From the NCBI RefSeq assembly GCF_001577835.2, contig NC_029529.1, forward strand, positions 8,372,157-8,436,156: a stretch of DNA of 64,000 nt, given 5' to 3'. Below the pieces are notes generated by a model. The model was not told the DNA's origin. It saw only the letters and a program-made list of their open reading frames with translations, and searched no databases. Of this stretch, positions 38,601 to 52,960 are shown piece by piece; position 1 is the first letter of the stretch; each line of letters opens with the position of its first letter. A program made the position numbers and the translations under genes. This DNA is from Coturnix japonica. Its lineage: Eukaryota > Chordata > Aves > Galliformes > Phasianidae.

Positions 38601-41600
38601 GAAGAGAAGGCTCAGGTGGGATCTTACCAGTATAAGATCACAAGGGCACAAACTGAAATACAGGAAATCCCCAGTAAATATAAGGAAAAGGCTTTTGTTA
38701 CTGAAGGGTGTTTGAACACTGGGACAGGTTGCTCAGGGGGAGCAAAATCCAACCCAGTGAGACCCCAGGCAACTGGCTGTAGCTGACCTGCTTTGAGCCC
38801 AGGGGTTGGACCAGGCAATCTCTAGATTCATCCAGAATCAACCATCCTGTGGTTCTGCTTGCACTCATTGCTGCACTGCATTTCATACAGAGATGTCAGT
38901 CACCGTTTGCATTGAGTTTTCTGTCTCACCTGTTTGTATTCTTGTATTTTCTTTATGCACTGTTTTGATTTTGCTATTATCTGCCTAAGGAAATATTTTT
39001 CAAAGAAAAATGCCTCTGTGTGCATTACAAAGTATTCTCAGGAAATATCTCTGACCACAGTGAGGTGGTTGGGACAGCCTGACCCTGCCAACCCATTTGC
39101 AGCTCCAACTATTGCCACTCCTTCAGAGCTGCTTGTGGCACAGACAGCTGTACCAGGAAGATTTTGGGATTTCTGCTCATTTTTTAAAGGAAAGCTACTT
39201 TTTGATGCAGCTTTGAATATTCATGTCCTTGTGCACATGAACCAGCCCTACAATCCCTGGTCTTTTGGATAGAGAAACTCTGCAGAGTAGAGTTCTGTGG
39301 TAACAGGAGCTTGTGGCCCCGTTGCCACACAGGGCCATGGGAGGACTCTCCTGGCAGACAGAACTGTACTGATTCTGCACTTACTGAGTGGTCACCTGGA
39401 GTCTGTGGAGGCATTTTACATTATATTTTATGTGTGGCTCAATATGAAATAAACAAAGAATGCACTAGAGCTCAACAAGTGCTTATTAAATATCGCCAGT
39501 TGTGGTGGTAAGAGCAAGAAGTATAATGTGGCTTCAAGAGAAACTGTAGATTAAGTTGCTGGTGCAAACTGTAGTGTCTTTGTTCCTTAAAGGGTCACAG
39601 AGCTTAAATGTGTTGTGATGCAGTTGAGTGATACAGGAAAAGAGCCAAGATTAGCTCCGTCAACAAAGTAAATGCTTCTTGTTTCAGAATGGCTCCATTG
39701 CTGATGAATATGATGTTGACCTACTTGGAAATCTAATCTGCCACTTACCTCCAGCTTTTCTACATGGCAGAATGTCTCTGAAGGCAATGGAAACAGCCCT
39801 TCATCAATTCAAACTCTGCCGACAGCTCAGCCACGAGCAGAAAGCTGAAATTAAATACAAACTCCTTGAGTTATATGGGTAAGGTATTAGGTGTAGTACC
39901 TTGCTTCTGCTGACAGTTAAGGTATGCAGGGTATTAAGGCAGTGCTCTCTGTTCACAAGAATTACACTTCTGTTCAGGTGTGTAATGTGATAACTGTGGA
40001 ACAAACTACAGCCCAAGGGACGTCCTGAACAAGTAAAGTCCTAGAGGAAAAAAGAGAGATAGCAAAATGGTTGAGAAGGGGCAGGCATGAAAAATCTCTG
40101 GTGTGGCAAGAGCTGGGAGTTAATGGTGGAGTATGGCACGGGGAGCTGAAGAATTCTCACACTTGTGCACTGGTTTGAGAAGAAAACTGCAGGCACCTGT
40201 GGCAACTGGAGAGCCAGAAGACGAAGCAGGGGGATGTATTCGACCAGTTGAAACAACAGAGGAGAGAGTGTTAGATATCATTAGGAGAACCACGCTACTG
40301 TATCAGCCATGCCAAAAACAAAGCTGTCCTCTGGCAAGAATGTAACATTTCTCACTTGCATACGAAGAGATGTCTGGCCTCTGAAGGCTAAGATTGAACA
40401 CTTAGTTTCCAAGCATCCCTTTAGTCCCAGTCTGTCGCTTGGGTACTCCCGGTTATTTGAGTTGCTCATTCAGCTTCCTCCTAGTTGTCAGGATTTTTCT
40501 GGTTACAAGTTTTTCATCATTGATTGCAAGCATTCTTCATTAATAAAATGTTCTAAAATGTTTTTTCAGCTCTCCAAAGAACTGGACAGCTGAAACAACA
40601 TTAGATGTTGGACCATTCATATCTCAGCTGTCAAAAGGAGAACTGAATGTCCTTGCTGAAAAGGTATGTTCTTATTCTATCGTTTCAATTTATTAAACAT
40701 TACGTTTGAATTTGTGTTTATTAGTGCTATAACAGCCTAGATTAGGTAACCTGAATGTTAAACCAGGTAAATAATTATTTTGGCCAGTAACCATGCTTTT
40801 ATCCGCTCACACATTTTTTCCTTCATCAGAATTTCTGAGATTTCTTCTCCATTGTAGGCAATTATTTGCACGTATACAGTGACAATTGCACACTGTCATG
40901 TAGTAAAAAATGTGCTGTGTTTAAAAGGATGCAGACACAAATATTTTTAGAACTGTATTCTGAGTAGCATTATTTCCTCCATTCCCCTGCCTTTCAACCA
41001 AATAAGTTATGTTTCTTATCCTGTTAATAATGGACTCATGTTGATCAAATCAGCATTTACTCATGTGGCCCTTTGCCCAAGGGCCAGTTTGGCACACAAC
41101 TATTAACAACAACTAATAGCCTCAGCACTGTATCTTGTAGTTTCTTTGCCCTCTTTAGTTCATACAATCTTACGACTATTTATGTACATGGATAAACTCT
41201 TCTGGAAGAAGGAATACATTATTCTGCAGAAATATGTGAGCAGAGTCATCAACTTTTTCTCAGGAGTTAGTGCTTATAATTGACAAATAGAATAGAACTC
41301 ATAACTGAGAGGGAGGTGTCCAGGAGGGCAGCGTAGAGATACCAAAGCATCACAAAAGCCCTAAAGAAGATGAACAGGTAAAAATATTTCTCCTAATTTG
41401 ACTAGTCCCTATCCTCAATTTTTGTATTTATTTGACAAATTTGAAGTAAGGAAAATAAAGTATTTTCCATGTTGTACATTATGAACAGAGGAGTTTGTTC
41501 TACACAGTGAGCAATCAGGCAGTGCCCAGATGTTGCCAGAATCTGAGAGGGTGTGGTAGGGGGAGAATCTCTCAGAATTTACTTTGTTTTTAGTACTTTT

Positions 41601-44600
41601 TTCCCTAAACAGCTGCTGCTAACTTTTCAGAAGCTTGCTAAACATCTGCAAGCAGAGGAAGGAGGCTGAGCTGTTACCGACCTCCATTTAGCTGATATCT
41701 GCACACATCTCTCTCCAAAATGATTTCCTTTAAAAGAAAAGTTTCTTTTTGTTCCTTTTGAAGTTTCCAGATATCGTTTTGCGAATAGCAAAGACAGTCG
41801 GACCACTTTCTTCAGCCGAAGAGCTTCTATCAACTGTATTTGAATCTGTCTTCAATGCCACTGCCAGCACAGAACCAGATCTCACCACACCAGGTGAGTG
41901 TTTTACCTGGGGTCTGTGCAGTGTCAGAGTGCTCAGACTGAGTTTTTGTTTTGCCTTGATTTTCATATGCATTCTGAGGACAACGGAAATGAAATCACTC
42001 AGTAACTTAATGGCCTACTCACATCAATGGCAAGTCTTTGCTCTGCTGCCTGTAGTCATTTGATGCACTGATCAATTGCTGAAACACTTGATTTCAGTGC
42101 TACATTGCAAGGTTAAGTATCTCCTGGAATGCTTGTAAGATTATTTGAATTGGGGTTTTTGTTGATTTTTACCTTTTTTTTTTTTTTTTTTTTTTTTCTT
42201 CTTTGCAATCTAAATGAAGCTCCTTGAATTAAAAAGCTGAGGAAGTGACAAGTTACTGTTGTGCCAAAAGATAATGCATAGTTAATCCTTTGCCAGACAT
42301 GAGCATATGTTGACTCAGCTGTTCTGAAATCTGACATTGGTTGTGGCACTGTGTTTTGTTATAATCTAAAATTTATTATCGATCTGCTAGAATCTCTGGT
42401 GACAAATGGATCATTTTCTTTGTAGAAGGTGCATACTTTGACTGTATTCTATTACAATAATTCTTTCCCTTATCTTATATTCACCCATGCAGAATTTTTA
42501 AGCCATTTAATCTTGTGCTGTGGAGAAAAACCTTGCTGTGGGGGAAGCTTCTGCAAGTGTTGAGCACCCAGCAGTTTCAGGGAGGCTGGTACTGGCTACC
42601 ATTGAAAACCTACCCATCAGTTCTGCCTAACAGCACAAGACCAAGCTCTTAACAGGCCCCTGTGACTGCATGGAAATCCTCCCACTTATATAGCAGCAAC
42701 TCTGGATAATGGCTGTGGTATTACTTACAGTGCTGTATTCATATACAGGAGACAGCATTCTACAGCACTGTATTTTTGCACTGGCTGAACAAAACCGTGA
42801 CCTCTATTGATCAGAGGAGTCATTACAAATTATCATGCTCTAAAAAAGCAGGATCAAGCTGATAGAGTAGCAGAGTCCAGCTATATGGATCAAATTCACT
42901 CTTCTCTGCAGTAGAAAACCATCAAATCGTTAATTATTAAAACATTTATGTCCTTACAGATGTTTCTTTAGAACTTGATCACACCACCACCAATCCCAAA
43001 TACTCTAATCAAGCTCGTGTCCAATACAGTTGCAGAGCTGTCTCATCTGTATTGCAATATAAACCCGCCAGTGAAGCTAATGGTGTTTGTGAGAAGATAA
43101 CAGGGTTCCAAGGCTGCTCACTCTGTGCTCAGGGTGTGATGGTGCAGCTGGGAGCGGGCCTGGAAGATGGAAAATGTAGGAATTGTTTGTGCTGGTCCAA
43201 CAAGAAATGTTTCTGTTCTTCAAGCATGGTGTTGAAGTTGGGTTGCCAAGCATAATCTCCACACAGCTCACATCGTAGTTTCAGTAAGGAATTAAGTTTT
43301 ATGGCTGGTTTCTAAATTACTGAAAAATGCGGTGTTAGAAGAATGGCTCTAGGATAACAAGGATGCTCTGCATGATGCCGACCTGCTACTTAACATCTCC
43401 TACAGGTTGTGAGCAAATAGTTATAGCAGAAATAATTGCTAGTGACGGTTCATACATCCATGCTTATATCAAGGGAAAAACAGAGGTGATGCTTATGGCA
43501 AATTGGAGCATTCGAGGCAAAATTCAGGAACTGTATGTCTGAGATGCTACCAGAAAGCAGCAGCAGTGGTGGAAAAAGAATTCAGGTTGTTTAACTCCCA
43601 GCACTGAGATGTTATAGCACGTTATCTATGTAGTATGTTCTTCATCAAACTAGATATAATTATTTAGGAAAAGAAAGAATGAAGAAACATCAGATACTGG
43701 AAGCGAAGCCAGGACTCTAATTAGTATTTCCCTCTGTAACTGTGCCAATGTATCTGGTGCATTGCAAATAACAAAATCAATGTTTTCCTTTTCCAAGAAT
43801 AAAAAATCGAGGTTTTCATGACTTGGGGAAAGGAACTGCACTGGGCAGTATTTACATAGGAAAAGCTGACCTTTTACAGGAGGGGAAAGTGAAACGATGC
43901 AGCTTCACAGGAAGGCACCTACAGGGAGAGCAGAATGTCAGCTGGCGCAGTGCAAACTGAACAACATTTTTGTTTGCTCAACAGATTCAGTCTTTTCAAT
44001 GTTCTACCCACTACTGCAGCTTCCTTTGATGCAAATAAATCCCTCCTCTGCCTGCCTTCATAGTGCAAATCTACTTTATACATCCTCACTTCAGTTTATT
44101 TATCTGGGGAGCTCTGACGCAGCATCTGTGGAATTCTTACATTTTACTGGTGATGGCCATATAATCTCTACATGTCTTCAGGTTTGGTTTAGATCATCAT
44201 TTAATAAGGTTTTCCTAAATTAGTGCCAGGAGAGAGAGAGCAGTAAGCAAGCATGTTAGGGCTCTAATTTCTGCTTTCTATCAAAATGAGAGGTAGATTA
44301 CACCAACAAAGACCAGGATTTGTTAAAAAACACAGTGGAAAATCTCTCATTTGATCATGCATGGGGCCGGAAGCTGCCCATAAATCAGATTTTTAAACAC
44401 AGGTCATCTGTGCTAACAGTTCTGCTGTAAGTGAGACACTCTCTCTCATTCCTGACATTTTAACAACTCACTTGACATGGAGGACAAGCACCATGCTTCT
44501 GTGACACATCCAGTTGCTGTCCCCACCTTGTTTAAATGTCAGGCGAGTTTTACAAGCTGTATATCCCTGTCAGGGTACTTCAGCATGAAGGGATTTCTTG

Positions 44601-47600
44601 TGTCTGATACTTTCCTGTTGAGCTGGATTCAGAAACAGACTGGTTGGATGTAGAGGAGTTCATTCAGCTGCAACATATAAATATGTTTCAATTTTGATTT
44701 TTCTGAGCAGCATTAGAGCTGGATGGAGACTTCCACTGAGGCCATCTCAGAGACCTGGGTTTGATTCCTTAGGCAACTGGTCTTGAAAAAAACTTGGAAG
44801 ATCTCAGTTGCTCTCAGCATTGTGTGCCTTCAGATTTTAGTTTTATTGTAGCATCCCGTATTGTAACAGTTCTGAAATACGTGCTACTCCTATTTTCTTT
44901 TCCATTGTGCAGTGCCTTTGAAGGACAAAGAATGTAGTTGAATCTCACAAATTAGACAAATTATAGTTTTATATCCAAGATATCAATGATGTAAATATTT
45001 AAGAAAATTATTTCATTGCAAGATAGTTAATTAATATTACACTGGTTGCAGTTAATTCATAGTCCATAAGACTCCTAACTCTTAAATCTTCCTATTGAAT
45101 TTCTTTATTTTGGTCTCTTTGAAAAATACTCCAACTATCTGACTTCTTTTCCCTCAGGTTGCCTGGGAACCAGAGCCCCTTCTTCAGATGAAATTATTAA
45201 GTTAGCAGAAGCCAATGTCTACTGGTCAGCTCAGGAACTGAAATGCATGGATGCAGGGACTTTCGACAAAAATGTAGAACTTCTTGGGACTGTCTCCAGT
45301 TTTAACAACTCTCAACTTACGGCCTTGAAGGAAAAAGCCAAGCAGGTAACTGTCCTGTATGTAAAAGAAAATCTAATCCATAATTTATCTTTCTGCTATT
45401 GAGCCGTATTCTGAAGTAGCTGTGCTATGGTGATGTCCTACTTCTTCAGGATTATCTGTTGCTTATTAGAAAAATAACATGAGAAGATTATTGTTTTGTT
45501 TTAGAGTTAAAAAGCAAGTTGTTCTGAACTACTGGCTGTCATTTTTGCTTTTCAATGGCTTTTCAGTTGCTTCCTTCCCACTTTTCTTTTATAAATGAAA
45601 AAAACAGCAATCTATACTGTAGGTTGTTGGTTAGCCTGCAGAGGATTCAGCTGAGAGCGTTCAGTTGCCTACATTGAGAGCCAGAGATGAAGAGGTTAGC
45701 ATGCCCAGGCTGTCTTCAGCTTCATATCACCAGTATCTGGTAGAGGTTGTCTCCCCTCTGCCTCCATCTCCCCCTGTCTAGCTTTTCCTGAATCCCATTG
45801 TGTCAAAATGATGCAATGTTTTAGAACTCATTTTTAGGTTCCACTGGATTGTTATGACAGAACAAGGTTAGGAAGTGTCTACAAGTGCAGTTAGCTGCAA
45901 GTAGGACAAGTGCAGATGCTTGGAGATCTGAAGACTGTGACAAAGTGAGCCTGGACAGCATCTTTGTACAGTGGCAGTTGCAGCCAAAGCAGTGGAGCCT
46001 TGGGAAGAGGATCCAGAAATGCAGTTTTTAGTAGAGCAGTGCATCTTTTAAAACTCCAAAATTACAGATGCCTGAAGAGAAGGGGCACTAACCAGGTGTC
46101 TGACCGTGACTCTGCAGCTGTGTCTCTGCTGTGACAGGACAGCAGCCCACTGCATCAAATACATGTTTCCATCTGCCTCCCTCTGTCAACACAAAGGCAT
46201 GTGGGTGGAAAAAGGAAAAATAAAAATAAATCTAGAGGATGATAAAACTAATGCTTATCTGAGATGGTGGAAACTAAAGTATTTTATAGAGTGTTGCATA
46301 ATAGTGTGATTACAGAGTGTTATCTGCTCTAGAGAAATAGTCAACAAGTTGATGTGCTCCTGTATTCAACTCAAAGATGCACAGGTCTGTAGTGCTCTGA
46401 ATTTTGTCTATTTGGTCCATGTGAGTACTGGTGAGACAGACTGCTGCTACACAAGGACAGACTCTATATATTAATCTGTCAGATGCAGCATGCTATTGCA
46501 CTCAACTCCAAGCATGAGAAATTGGTACTGGCAAAGGAACTACAGCTCTTTGAAATTATTTGCAGAAGATGTTGTTATATTATTAACTAAAGGGCATCTA
46601 TGATTAAAGGTTTGATTAAGCCAGATTTAATTTCTCCTAAATTGATTTATTTCCTCTAAAATAAACTGCACGCTACTTGTGGCCACAAACTAATTCAAAA
46701 AAGTCTGGTTATCAGATTGTGTCTTAATGAACGTAAGCAGCTTAACTCACTTGGAAGTGGAAGGTCTCCAGACTCTGTGATAGTAACAGATGTATGGTTT
46801 TGTAGTCTCTAGGTGAATGAGGACAAAGGAGATGTTCAGTTTTCATACACTGTGTTATTTATACCATTATGTCTGAGATTTCTTCAGCACGGATAATACT
46901 ATTTATGAAGCTGCTCAGATTCTGTATTTTATGACCTAGATCAGGAAACAGGCACACAACATTTTTAACTCTATGTGTTTCGTGTATCTCTTAAGCTAGA
47001 GAATTAGTAGCATTAAAATTGAGGTAATGCTTTTTACTGTGTCTTTTCTTTGGAGAAGATTGAAGTTTCCCAGACTTGGGCTATTTTCTGTTTCCTTATG
47101 ACGCTGTAAAACTGCCATAAAAGATCTAGTGGATACTCAGTCAGATGGTGAGGGTCTGGTAAAGGCTCCCTTAAACAAATCCTTACCCTGAGAGTCATAG
47201 TTGAGACAGAACACCTCAACAGTCCTGGGGCATCGCCAGGGTGCACAGTCAGCACACAGCCTCCAACTCTGAGGGGAGAGCATCTTATCCCAGAGGTCTG
47301 GCCCTTTGTGTTCTGTGAGTCGTTGAGCAAACACCAGCTCTCTGAAAATGGAAAAAATATTTGCATGGAGTAGTCAGCTTATCCCAGGACTGTGCTTTTA
47401 TGTTCATATATGGAGTTGTTTGCACAATCACACATGAGAAAACTCCCCTGTACTGACTGACATCATGCAGAGCTGCTCAAGTATCTGAGACCTTTAGCTC
47501 TTGATGGCCATTCACTATTCCAGGCTGATCTTTTCCTGAAATTACAGCTTTCTTAGGCTGGTCTGTGACAGCTTTTAAACCTGTACTGTAACTGTACCAC

Positions 47601-50600
47601 AAATAAAGCTAGAAGAGGAACTCATCACTATCAGTACGTGGATTTTGATATTTTAGATAAACTAACTGTTATTACTTCAGTACCCACCTTCACAATATCC
47701 CATCTCTGCCTTTTGTTTGTGAAGAAACATATAGCAGGTACTGGGAATTTTAAAAAGAAGTGTTTGAGGAGTGGTGTACATAGAGGAAGATTCACAATGA
47801 TGTAACAGATGTTATAAATTAATGAATCTGTTCTAAAGGTTTGGGGATCGCTGCTAGGCTGGAAGAGCTACCATATTGTTTCTCTGGGGCACATTGCACT
47901 GGCACTCACTGAAAATGAAATTGAAGAGCTAGATTTACATTCAATTGACACCATTTCTGTCCTCAGTCAACAAGCAGAATGGACTGTTGCCCAGGTAAGC
48001 ATGTTACTGAATTTACCACTGAATGTATGTCCTTCGGGATTAAAGTCCTGGGACTGCTTAGGAAACCGATACAGCACCCCCTACTACTGTCTGCTGGTTG
48101 ACTTCAGCTGAGGCCATCACAAATGAGAGCTGGTCGGCCAGCACTGATATCTGCCTGGTTGTTGGCTTCCCCACTGAGATGGCCAAGAGGATGTCAATGT
48201 CAATCAGTATTAATTGTGGTGGTGACCAGTATTCCTTAGCTCTTGCCCACCAAGTAATAAAAGAGGTCCATAGCTTCTCTCACACTGGTCCCTGGAAAGA
48301 TGGTGCTGGTGGAAGATGCAAGCCTTTTGTCACTAAGAGTAATCACTGAAGAGGTAGTGTGCGCCCCAACCCTAGCATTCACTGCCCTGGAAACCTAAGT
48401 TGATAGCAAGTATGCCACTTGGATGCTATGTTCCTTCCATCTTCCTTTCTTTGAATAACTTCTGATTACATCAATAGATTTTCATATTAAATTGAGAGAA
48501 AGTGTCAGTTAAATAAGGCAAGACAACCTGATATTAGAAAAACTAAATAATTCATATTAATCCTGTTAATTAACTTGCACTTCTTTCTAGCAATTTAACT
48601 GAATTTGGCAGCTCTGTTAGGCACTTCAGTGCCTGTTTCCTGTAGGGAGATAGTCACCTTTGACCAAGAGAAGACATACTGAATTCTTCTAATGCGTTTG
48701 GGAAGAGGCTGTGAAAATGCTCTCCTAAGTGCCTCAAAAAGGTGGTGCCAGTGCTCCTCCTGAACTCCTATTAATTACATTGGAGAGGCTCAGGATTACT
48801 TATGGTCCCTTTGTAACACTCCATAGCTTCCAGTATGAGTTTGGGCTTCAGGAAGCAAAATCTTCAGTTATATATACTCCATTTGCATGTAATATCTTCT
48901 TATTTCTGCAGGCAAGATCTATTTTGCAAAGTTTTCTAGAAGATTCTGGGCAAACAATGAGCACACTAAAAAGCTTTGATTTAGTTGGATTGGGAGCTAT
49001 TCTCTGTGCTCTGAACTCCACGGAAATCATGTCCATAAGGACTGCTGAATTCAGGTACTGCATTTGAAACATAACGGAATTGTTCATATCTCTATTGATA
49101 AAATGCAAACTTGTTTTCCTTTAAGATTTACAGTGCCTGAAGGGCTCTTTTTGCATTCTAAACACTTTAAGAAAGGCAGTAGCCGCTACAGAAAGCATAC
49201 AGTGTCTGTTTAAAATACATTCATTGTAAATTTCCTCTGCCATTTGTATCCCACCATTCAAGCAATGCACTACAAGACCTTGCAACCTACTGTAGGGAAC
49301 CTGCTTTAGCAGAGGGCTGGACTAGGTGATTTCCAGAGGTCTCTCCCAAATTCAGTGATTCTGTGAAGCCTGGGTTTTTGCTCCAAACATTAAACATTTG
49401 CTTGCAACGTTTGTACATATATTTTAACTCAGAAGTGGGTTTATGTTCTTGCTACTGCAGACTATATTCCAGGCACTTTTAGTATTTCATGTGATGGCAG
49501 CTTGTCACATTAACCTTGTCTTTTGCAGTGCCGCTGTTGCAAGAATTGGCCTCTTGCTGTGTAGCACCCCTGTACTGAGGCAATTTAAGAAGATAACAGA
49601 GTCTGTGTTTGGAACTGCGACCAGCTGGAATGGCTCTGTGTTACAGGAAATTGGTACTATAGCAGGTAACAAATTTCAGGCTGCAGATGGTGATAGTTGT
49701 GAGGCAATGTTATTAAGTGTTGAGTGACAACTTCGCGTAGCTGTGTGTTTTTCTAGACTGGCAAAATGAATTTCTTCCAGAGAGGAGTCACCTGCAGGGA
49801 TGGACATCCAGTAATTTCTTTGCACTTGGGAAAAGTTGTGGTAGTCTCCATGAGGTGCCTCCTGCTGCACTTCTTTTAAAGCCTTCTGGTGATTTCACTT
49901 AATGCTCCCTAAATCTTCCTGTTTTAGAAGAGGCTGTGAAGAAGCATTCTCTGATGCTGCTGCTTATGGCTTACATAGATTGTTATCACATCTCCCCTCA
50001 ACTGTTTCTTTTACAAGCACAGAAGTTATTTAGTGGTCCTTTGGATAGATTACGCTCCACACCAATGGCTGAGGACTTGTAATGTTTGAACACAATGTAA
50101 GAAACAAAAAAATTAAGAACCAGGATTCCTCAATGAAACATATGGAAGAAATACATTTATTAGATATTTTGCACAAGCGTTACCCTAAAAGTCAATCTAA
50201 TAAAAAACCCATATTACCTTTGCAGGTGGTTTGAATGAGGATGAACTTAAAGCTTTTGATAAAAACCTGATGCCATATTTCCAGCCAATAGCAATAAGAA
50301 GTATACCTGCTGAGATTTTCCAAGTAAGAGCTTTATTAGTGAAGGAGTAATTGAATTTTTGTTGTTTTAACTCTGGTATAAATAAACTGCAGCTCTGCTT
50401 TGGGGTTTCAGTAAGACTTTTTCAGCGGTTTGATAGACAGGGATCTAAAATGTTAACTTTAAACTGTTTATCTGTACTTGTGATGAGCATAAAATAGGTT
50501 AAGCAAGCTTTGTTTTTTCCTCAGAATGAATATCAGAGAAAAAGCAAAACCTGGGGTCAGAAAGCACAGAAGGGCCTCTCTTTCTTTACACACTGTATTC

Positions 50601-52960
50601 AGATCTGAGTTTTCTTCTCTGTTTATTAACATTTGCAGAGATGCTATCACAACTACAGGTTTCTCTGCTGACTTAGGTAAGAGCCTTTTTATTATCCTAA
50701 AATCTGGCAACATTTCCCTGAGTTAGCTCTGAGGAGCAGATTGTACAAGCAGATACAGATCAGAAAGGAATTACATCTAATTACAATCACTCTGAATGTG
50801 GACCAGAAATTAGAACGTGGATCTTGAGGTCATTGGCCCAGACTTTATTTGACTCCATGACAAGATTAATATTCTGCGTAGTCTGGTCTCTTTCAGATGC
50901 TCAGGCAAGTGATGTATTTATGGCCAGATGAGCTAAACAGATAGTTAACTGTGTCAGGTTCCATAAATGAGAATATCTCCTTGAACAATTACTGTTTTGC
51001 ACAGTACCACTGACAGTTTAGATAAGCTGGAGATGTTCTTAGCCAAACTGTTTGTCTGGAAAACAGGCGAAGGTGAAGGTCTATGGCATCTTACAGAATT
51101 TCTTGCAAAGAGCATACTTTTTTGTTAGTAAGAGTGGTAATAATAATACAAAATGTGCTTAGAAAACAACAGGGAATCTTCCTGGAACATTTTGCTGTAT
51201 TTGAAAGACTCAAAGCAGAATTTGTTTACATAGCTTTTATGCTATTTTAGAGCTACATACATTATTCAGATTTTGATTTTTGAAAAACTACACTGTATAA
51301 TGGACCTTGAGTTAGTTTAAAAGTGCCTCATTTCAACATTTCTGGATGACAGGCATTTACATCAGTTTACGAGGTTTACAAGAGCATATTGTTTGCTAGA
51401 CAATGAAAAACTGGGAAGGGTTTGTTCCGAGGTCTGACCTACCTGGAAGGGGAAAATATAATCCCTTGTAAAGTAGAACCTGGATGCAGAACTGTTGCTA
51501 CAGAGATGGCATGTTGTGCAGGAAGCCTGCAATTCTTGGGACTGCAGATTATTAACTGGAATTGAAGGCATCCAGCATGGCCAATACATGGCAGGTTAAT
51601 TTCTGTGTAACAGAATTACTATAAGATTATAATTTCCATTAAACACAAACTTCAGTATGACCAGACTTGGAGGACTTTCAGTCTATAAGAGGAAACAATA
51701 ATGAGATTAAAGCAAATTATTTTTCAACTCACTGTTTTCTCTACTGATAGCTCCAATCAAGGGTTAAACATAGATTCAGGAGAGGTTGCATGGGAGCACA
51801 ATAGATGAAAGCACAAGAAGATGCACAGTGTCACTGGACTTTGCACAAGTCAGGAAAGTTACTGGAAAATGAAACTCCTTTTACATATTGAAGCAGTGTC
51901 CAATATAGTGTTAGCACAGAAAGCTTCTCAAGCTGTTACAGCCAAGCAGCAAGCAGCCAGTGAAGTAAATTAACAAAGAGCTTTTTCTAAGCTCTATTGA
52001 GTTTTCCTATAGAAATACAATGTTGAAGGCTATTTCTCCTCATTCCTTACCTGTGTGTGATCAGCAGTCTAAATGATTTTTTCTGGCTTTTTCACTCCCA
52101 GGCATTGTCACCAGAACAAATAGCAAACCTGGGCCCTGAAAATGCTGCTATGGTTACAGGATCACAGCGTGAGCGTCTGAGTGCATCACAGCTCCAGAGC
52201 CTTCAGCTGGCACTGGATGGAGCCAGGACCAGAACCCCAGAGGCACCCACCACAGCTTGTATACCGCTGTCGAGGCGACCCCCAGCTCCTGGTGGTGAGT
52301 GTGATTCCCACTTCTACTTAGAGGGGAGGGTGCACGTTTTACAGTTCGTAATAGTTCACATGCAGTCAAGCCAGCACTGAGAAATTATCTCTATCAGACA
52401 GCAAATATTGTTCCTTCCATTGCTACAAGCAAGAGATAAGATGATGAAGAAAAGAGAGGAATGCTGAGGTGCTAAAAGAGGATTAAGGGGGACTAAATTG
52501 CTACCCTGCTCTTGCTGAAATTAAAGCAGATCTGACTGGAAGCAACTGACCTGTGCTGTCAGTCCACATCTCTCACACACGTGGCACATTCTCCTTGTAG
52601 ATATGCCACAGGGAGGAGTTTCCTGGGCAAAGATCACCTGAGTCCTTGAGTCTCTCATTCATTATTCCTGTTATACCTATTATTCCATACTACCCCTATG
52701 AAATGCTTCTCTGTGGAGCTGTGTGTGGAAATTGACCATTCCAAATGTTGTCATCTTTTGAGCTGCTAAATGTAAATAGGAGGACTGAAATGCTGTAATT
52801 TGCTACACCTCTTCAGGCTGGCTTAGGTAGGATAGCACTGAACTGAAGCATGTTGTAAGGCATAAAGCATTCTGCTTTTTCAGGTGCTCCCTGTCTGAGC
52901 GACTTTGGCATCTGGTTGTGTGCTTTGTTTGCACTTGCAAGTGCCTTTCTGAATCCATGA
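26619..52960 (+). CDS. OTOA: OTOA, otoancorin (28 coding exons)
   Basis: Coding exons: 26619-26697, 27048-27076, 27168-27198, 27290-27317, 28179-28266, 29408-29539, 30484-30719, 30932-31035, 32016-32122, 32480-32619, 34292-34415, 34782-34997, 35527-35694, 36010-36150, 36497-36552, 36779-36896, 37374-37447, 37668-37803, 39688-39878, 40570-40663, 41764-41893, 45158-45345, 47839-47994, 48912-49054, 49529-49665, 50226-50323, 52102-52294, 52884-52960. They total 3414 bases, 1137 residues (human 1153), in frame throughout. Residues 1-20 are a signal peptide ([11 protein letters not shown]). The body is the helical mesothelin/stereocilin/otoancorin repeat fold, with blocks such as [21 protein letters not shown] and [10 protein letters not shown] matching human. 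There are at least twelve N-x-S/T sites. The C terminus ([15 protein letters not shown], then stop) looks like a GPI-anchor signal. Family knowledge: otoancorin attaches the tectorial membrane or other acellular gels to inner-ear epithelium; human loss causes deafness DFNB22. Intron 10 has a GC donor. Exons 2-4 are only 28-31 bases. A 5' non-coding exon could exist. Confidence 0.97.
36205..36285 (+). mobile_element. Degraded CR1 LINE 3' end in OTOA intron 14
   Basis: The block GTTAGACCACGTGACCTCCA, then GAGCTCTCTTC and TTATTCCATG, resembles the CR1 3' consensus (GGACTAGATGACCTCCAGAGGTCCCTTCCAACC). It is old and diverged, about 80 bases, in + orientation. Confidence 0.6.
37167..37190 (+). repeat. 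(ATTT)6 tetranucleotide microsatellite
   Basis: Six perfect ATTT units follow a short AT dinucleotide run, in OTOA intron 16. Confidence 0.85.
38588..38856 (+). mobile_element. CR1 LINE 3' fragment with internal deletions, OTOA intron 18
   Basis: In order, the sequence shows CR1 landmarks: CTGGAGAAGAGAAGGCTCAG, then GGGCACAAACTGAAATACAG, then AACACTGGGACAGGTTGCTC, then CTGACCTGCTTTGAGC with GGTTGGACCAGGCAATCTC, ending ACCATCCTGTGGTTCTG. Several consensus segments between these are missing. The orientation is +, the same as OTOA. A 71-codon open frame over it is not a gene. Confidence 0.85.
42174..42197 (+). repeat. T24 homopolymer in OTOA intron 21
   Basis: An uninterrupted run of 24 T residues. 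No adjoining SINE or LINE body is recognised, so it may be a plain slippage tract or a retroposed tail read on the minus strand. Confidence 0.8.
49262..49365 (+). mobile_element. CR1 LINE 3' end in OTOA intron 24
   Basis: GCAACCTACTGTAGGGAACC, then CTTTAGCAGAGGGCTGGAC, then GATTTCCAGAGGTCTCTCCC and CAGTGATTCTGTGA follow the CR1 3' consensus closely. The copy is about 100 bases, severely truncated, in + orientation, and lies about 160 bases before OTOA exon 25. Confidence 0.8.

Noticed and set aside
44690-44830. Possible old CR1 remnant in OTOA intron 21
   Set aside because: Only short, scattered similarity; too weak to call.
48098-48349. 83-codon open frame in OTOA intron 23
   Set aside because: No homologue recognised and it lies inside an intron whose flanking exons join perfectly in frame.
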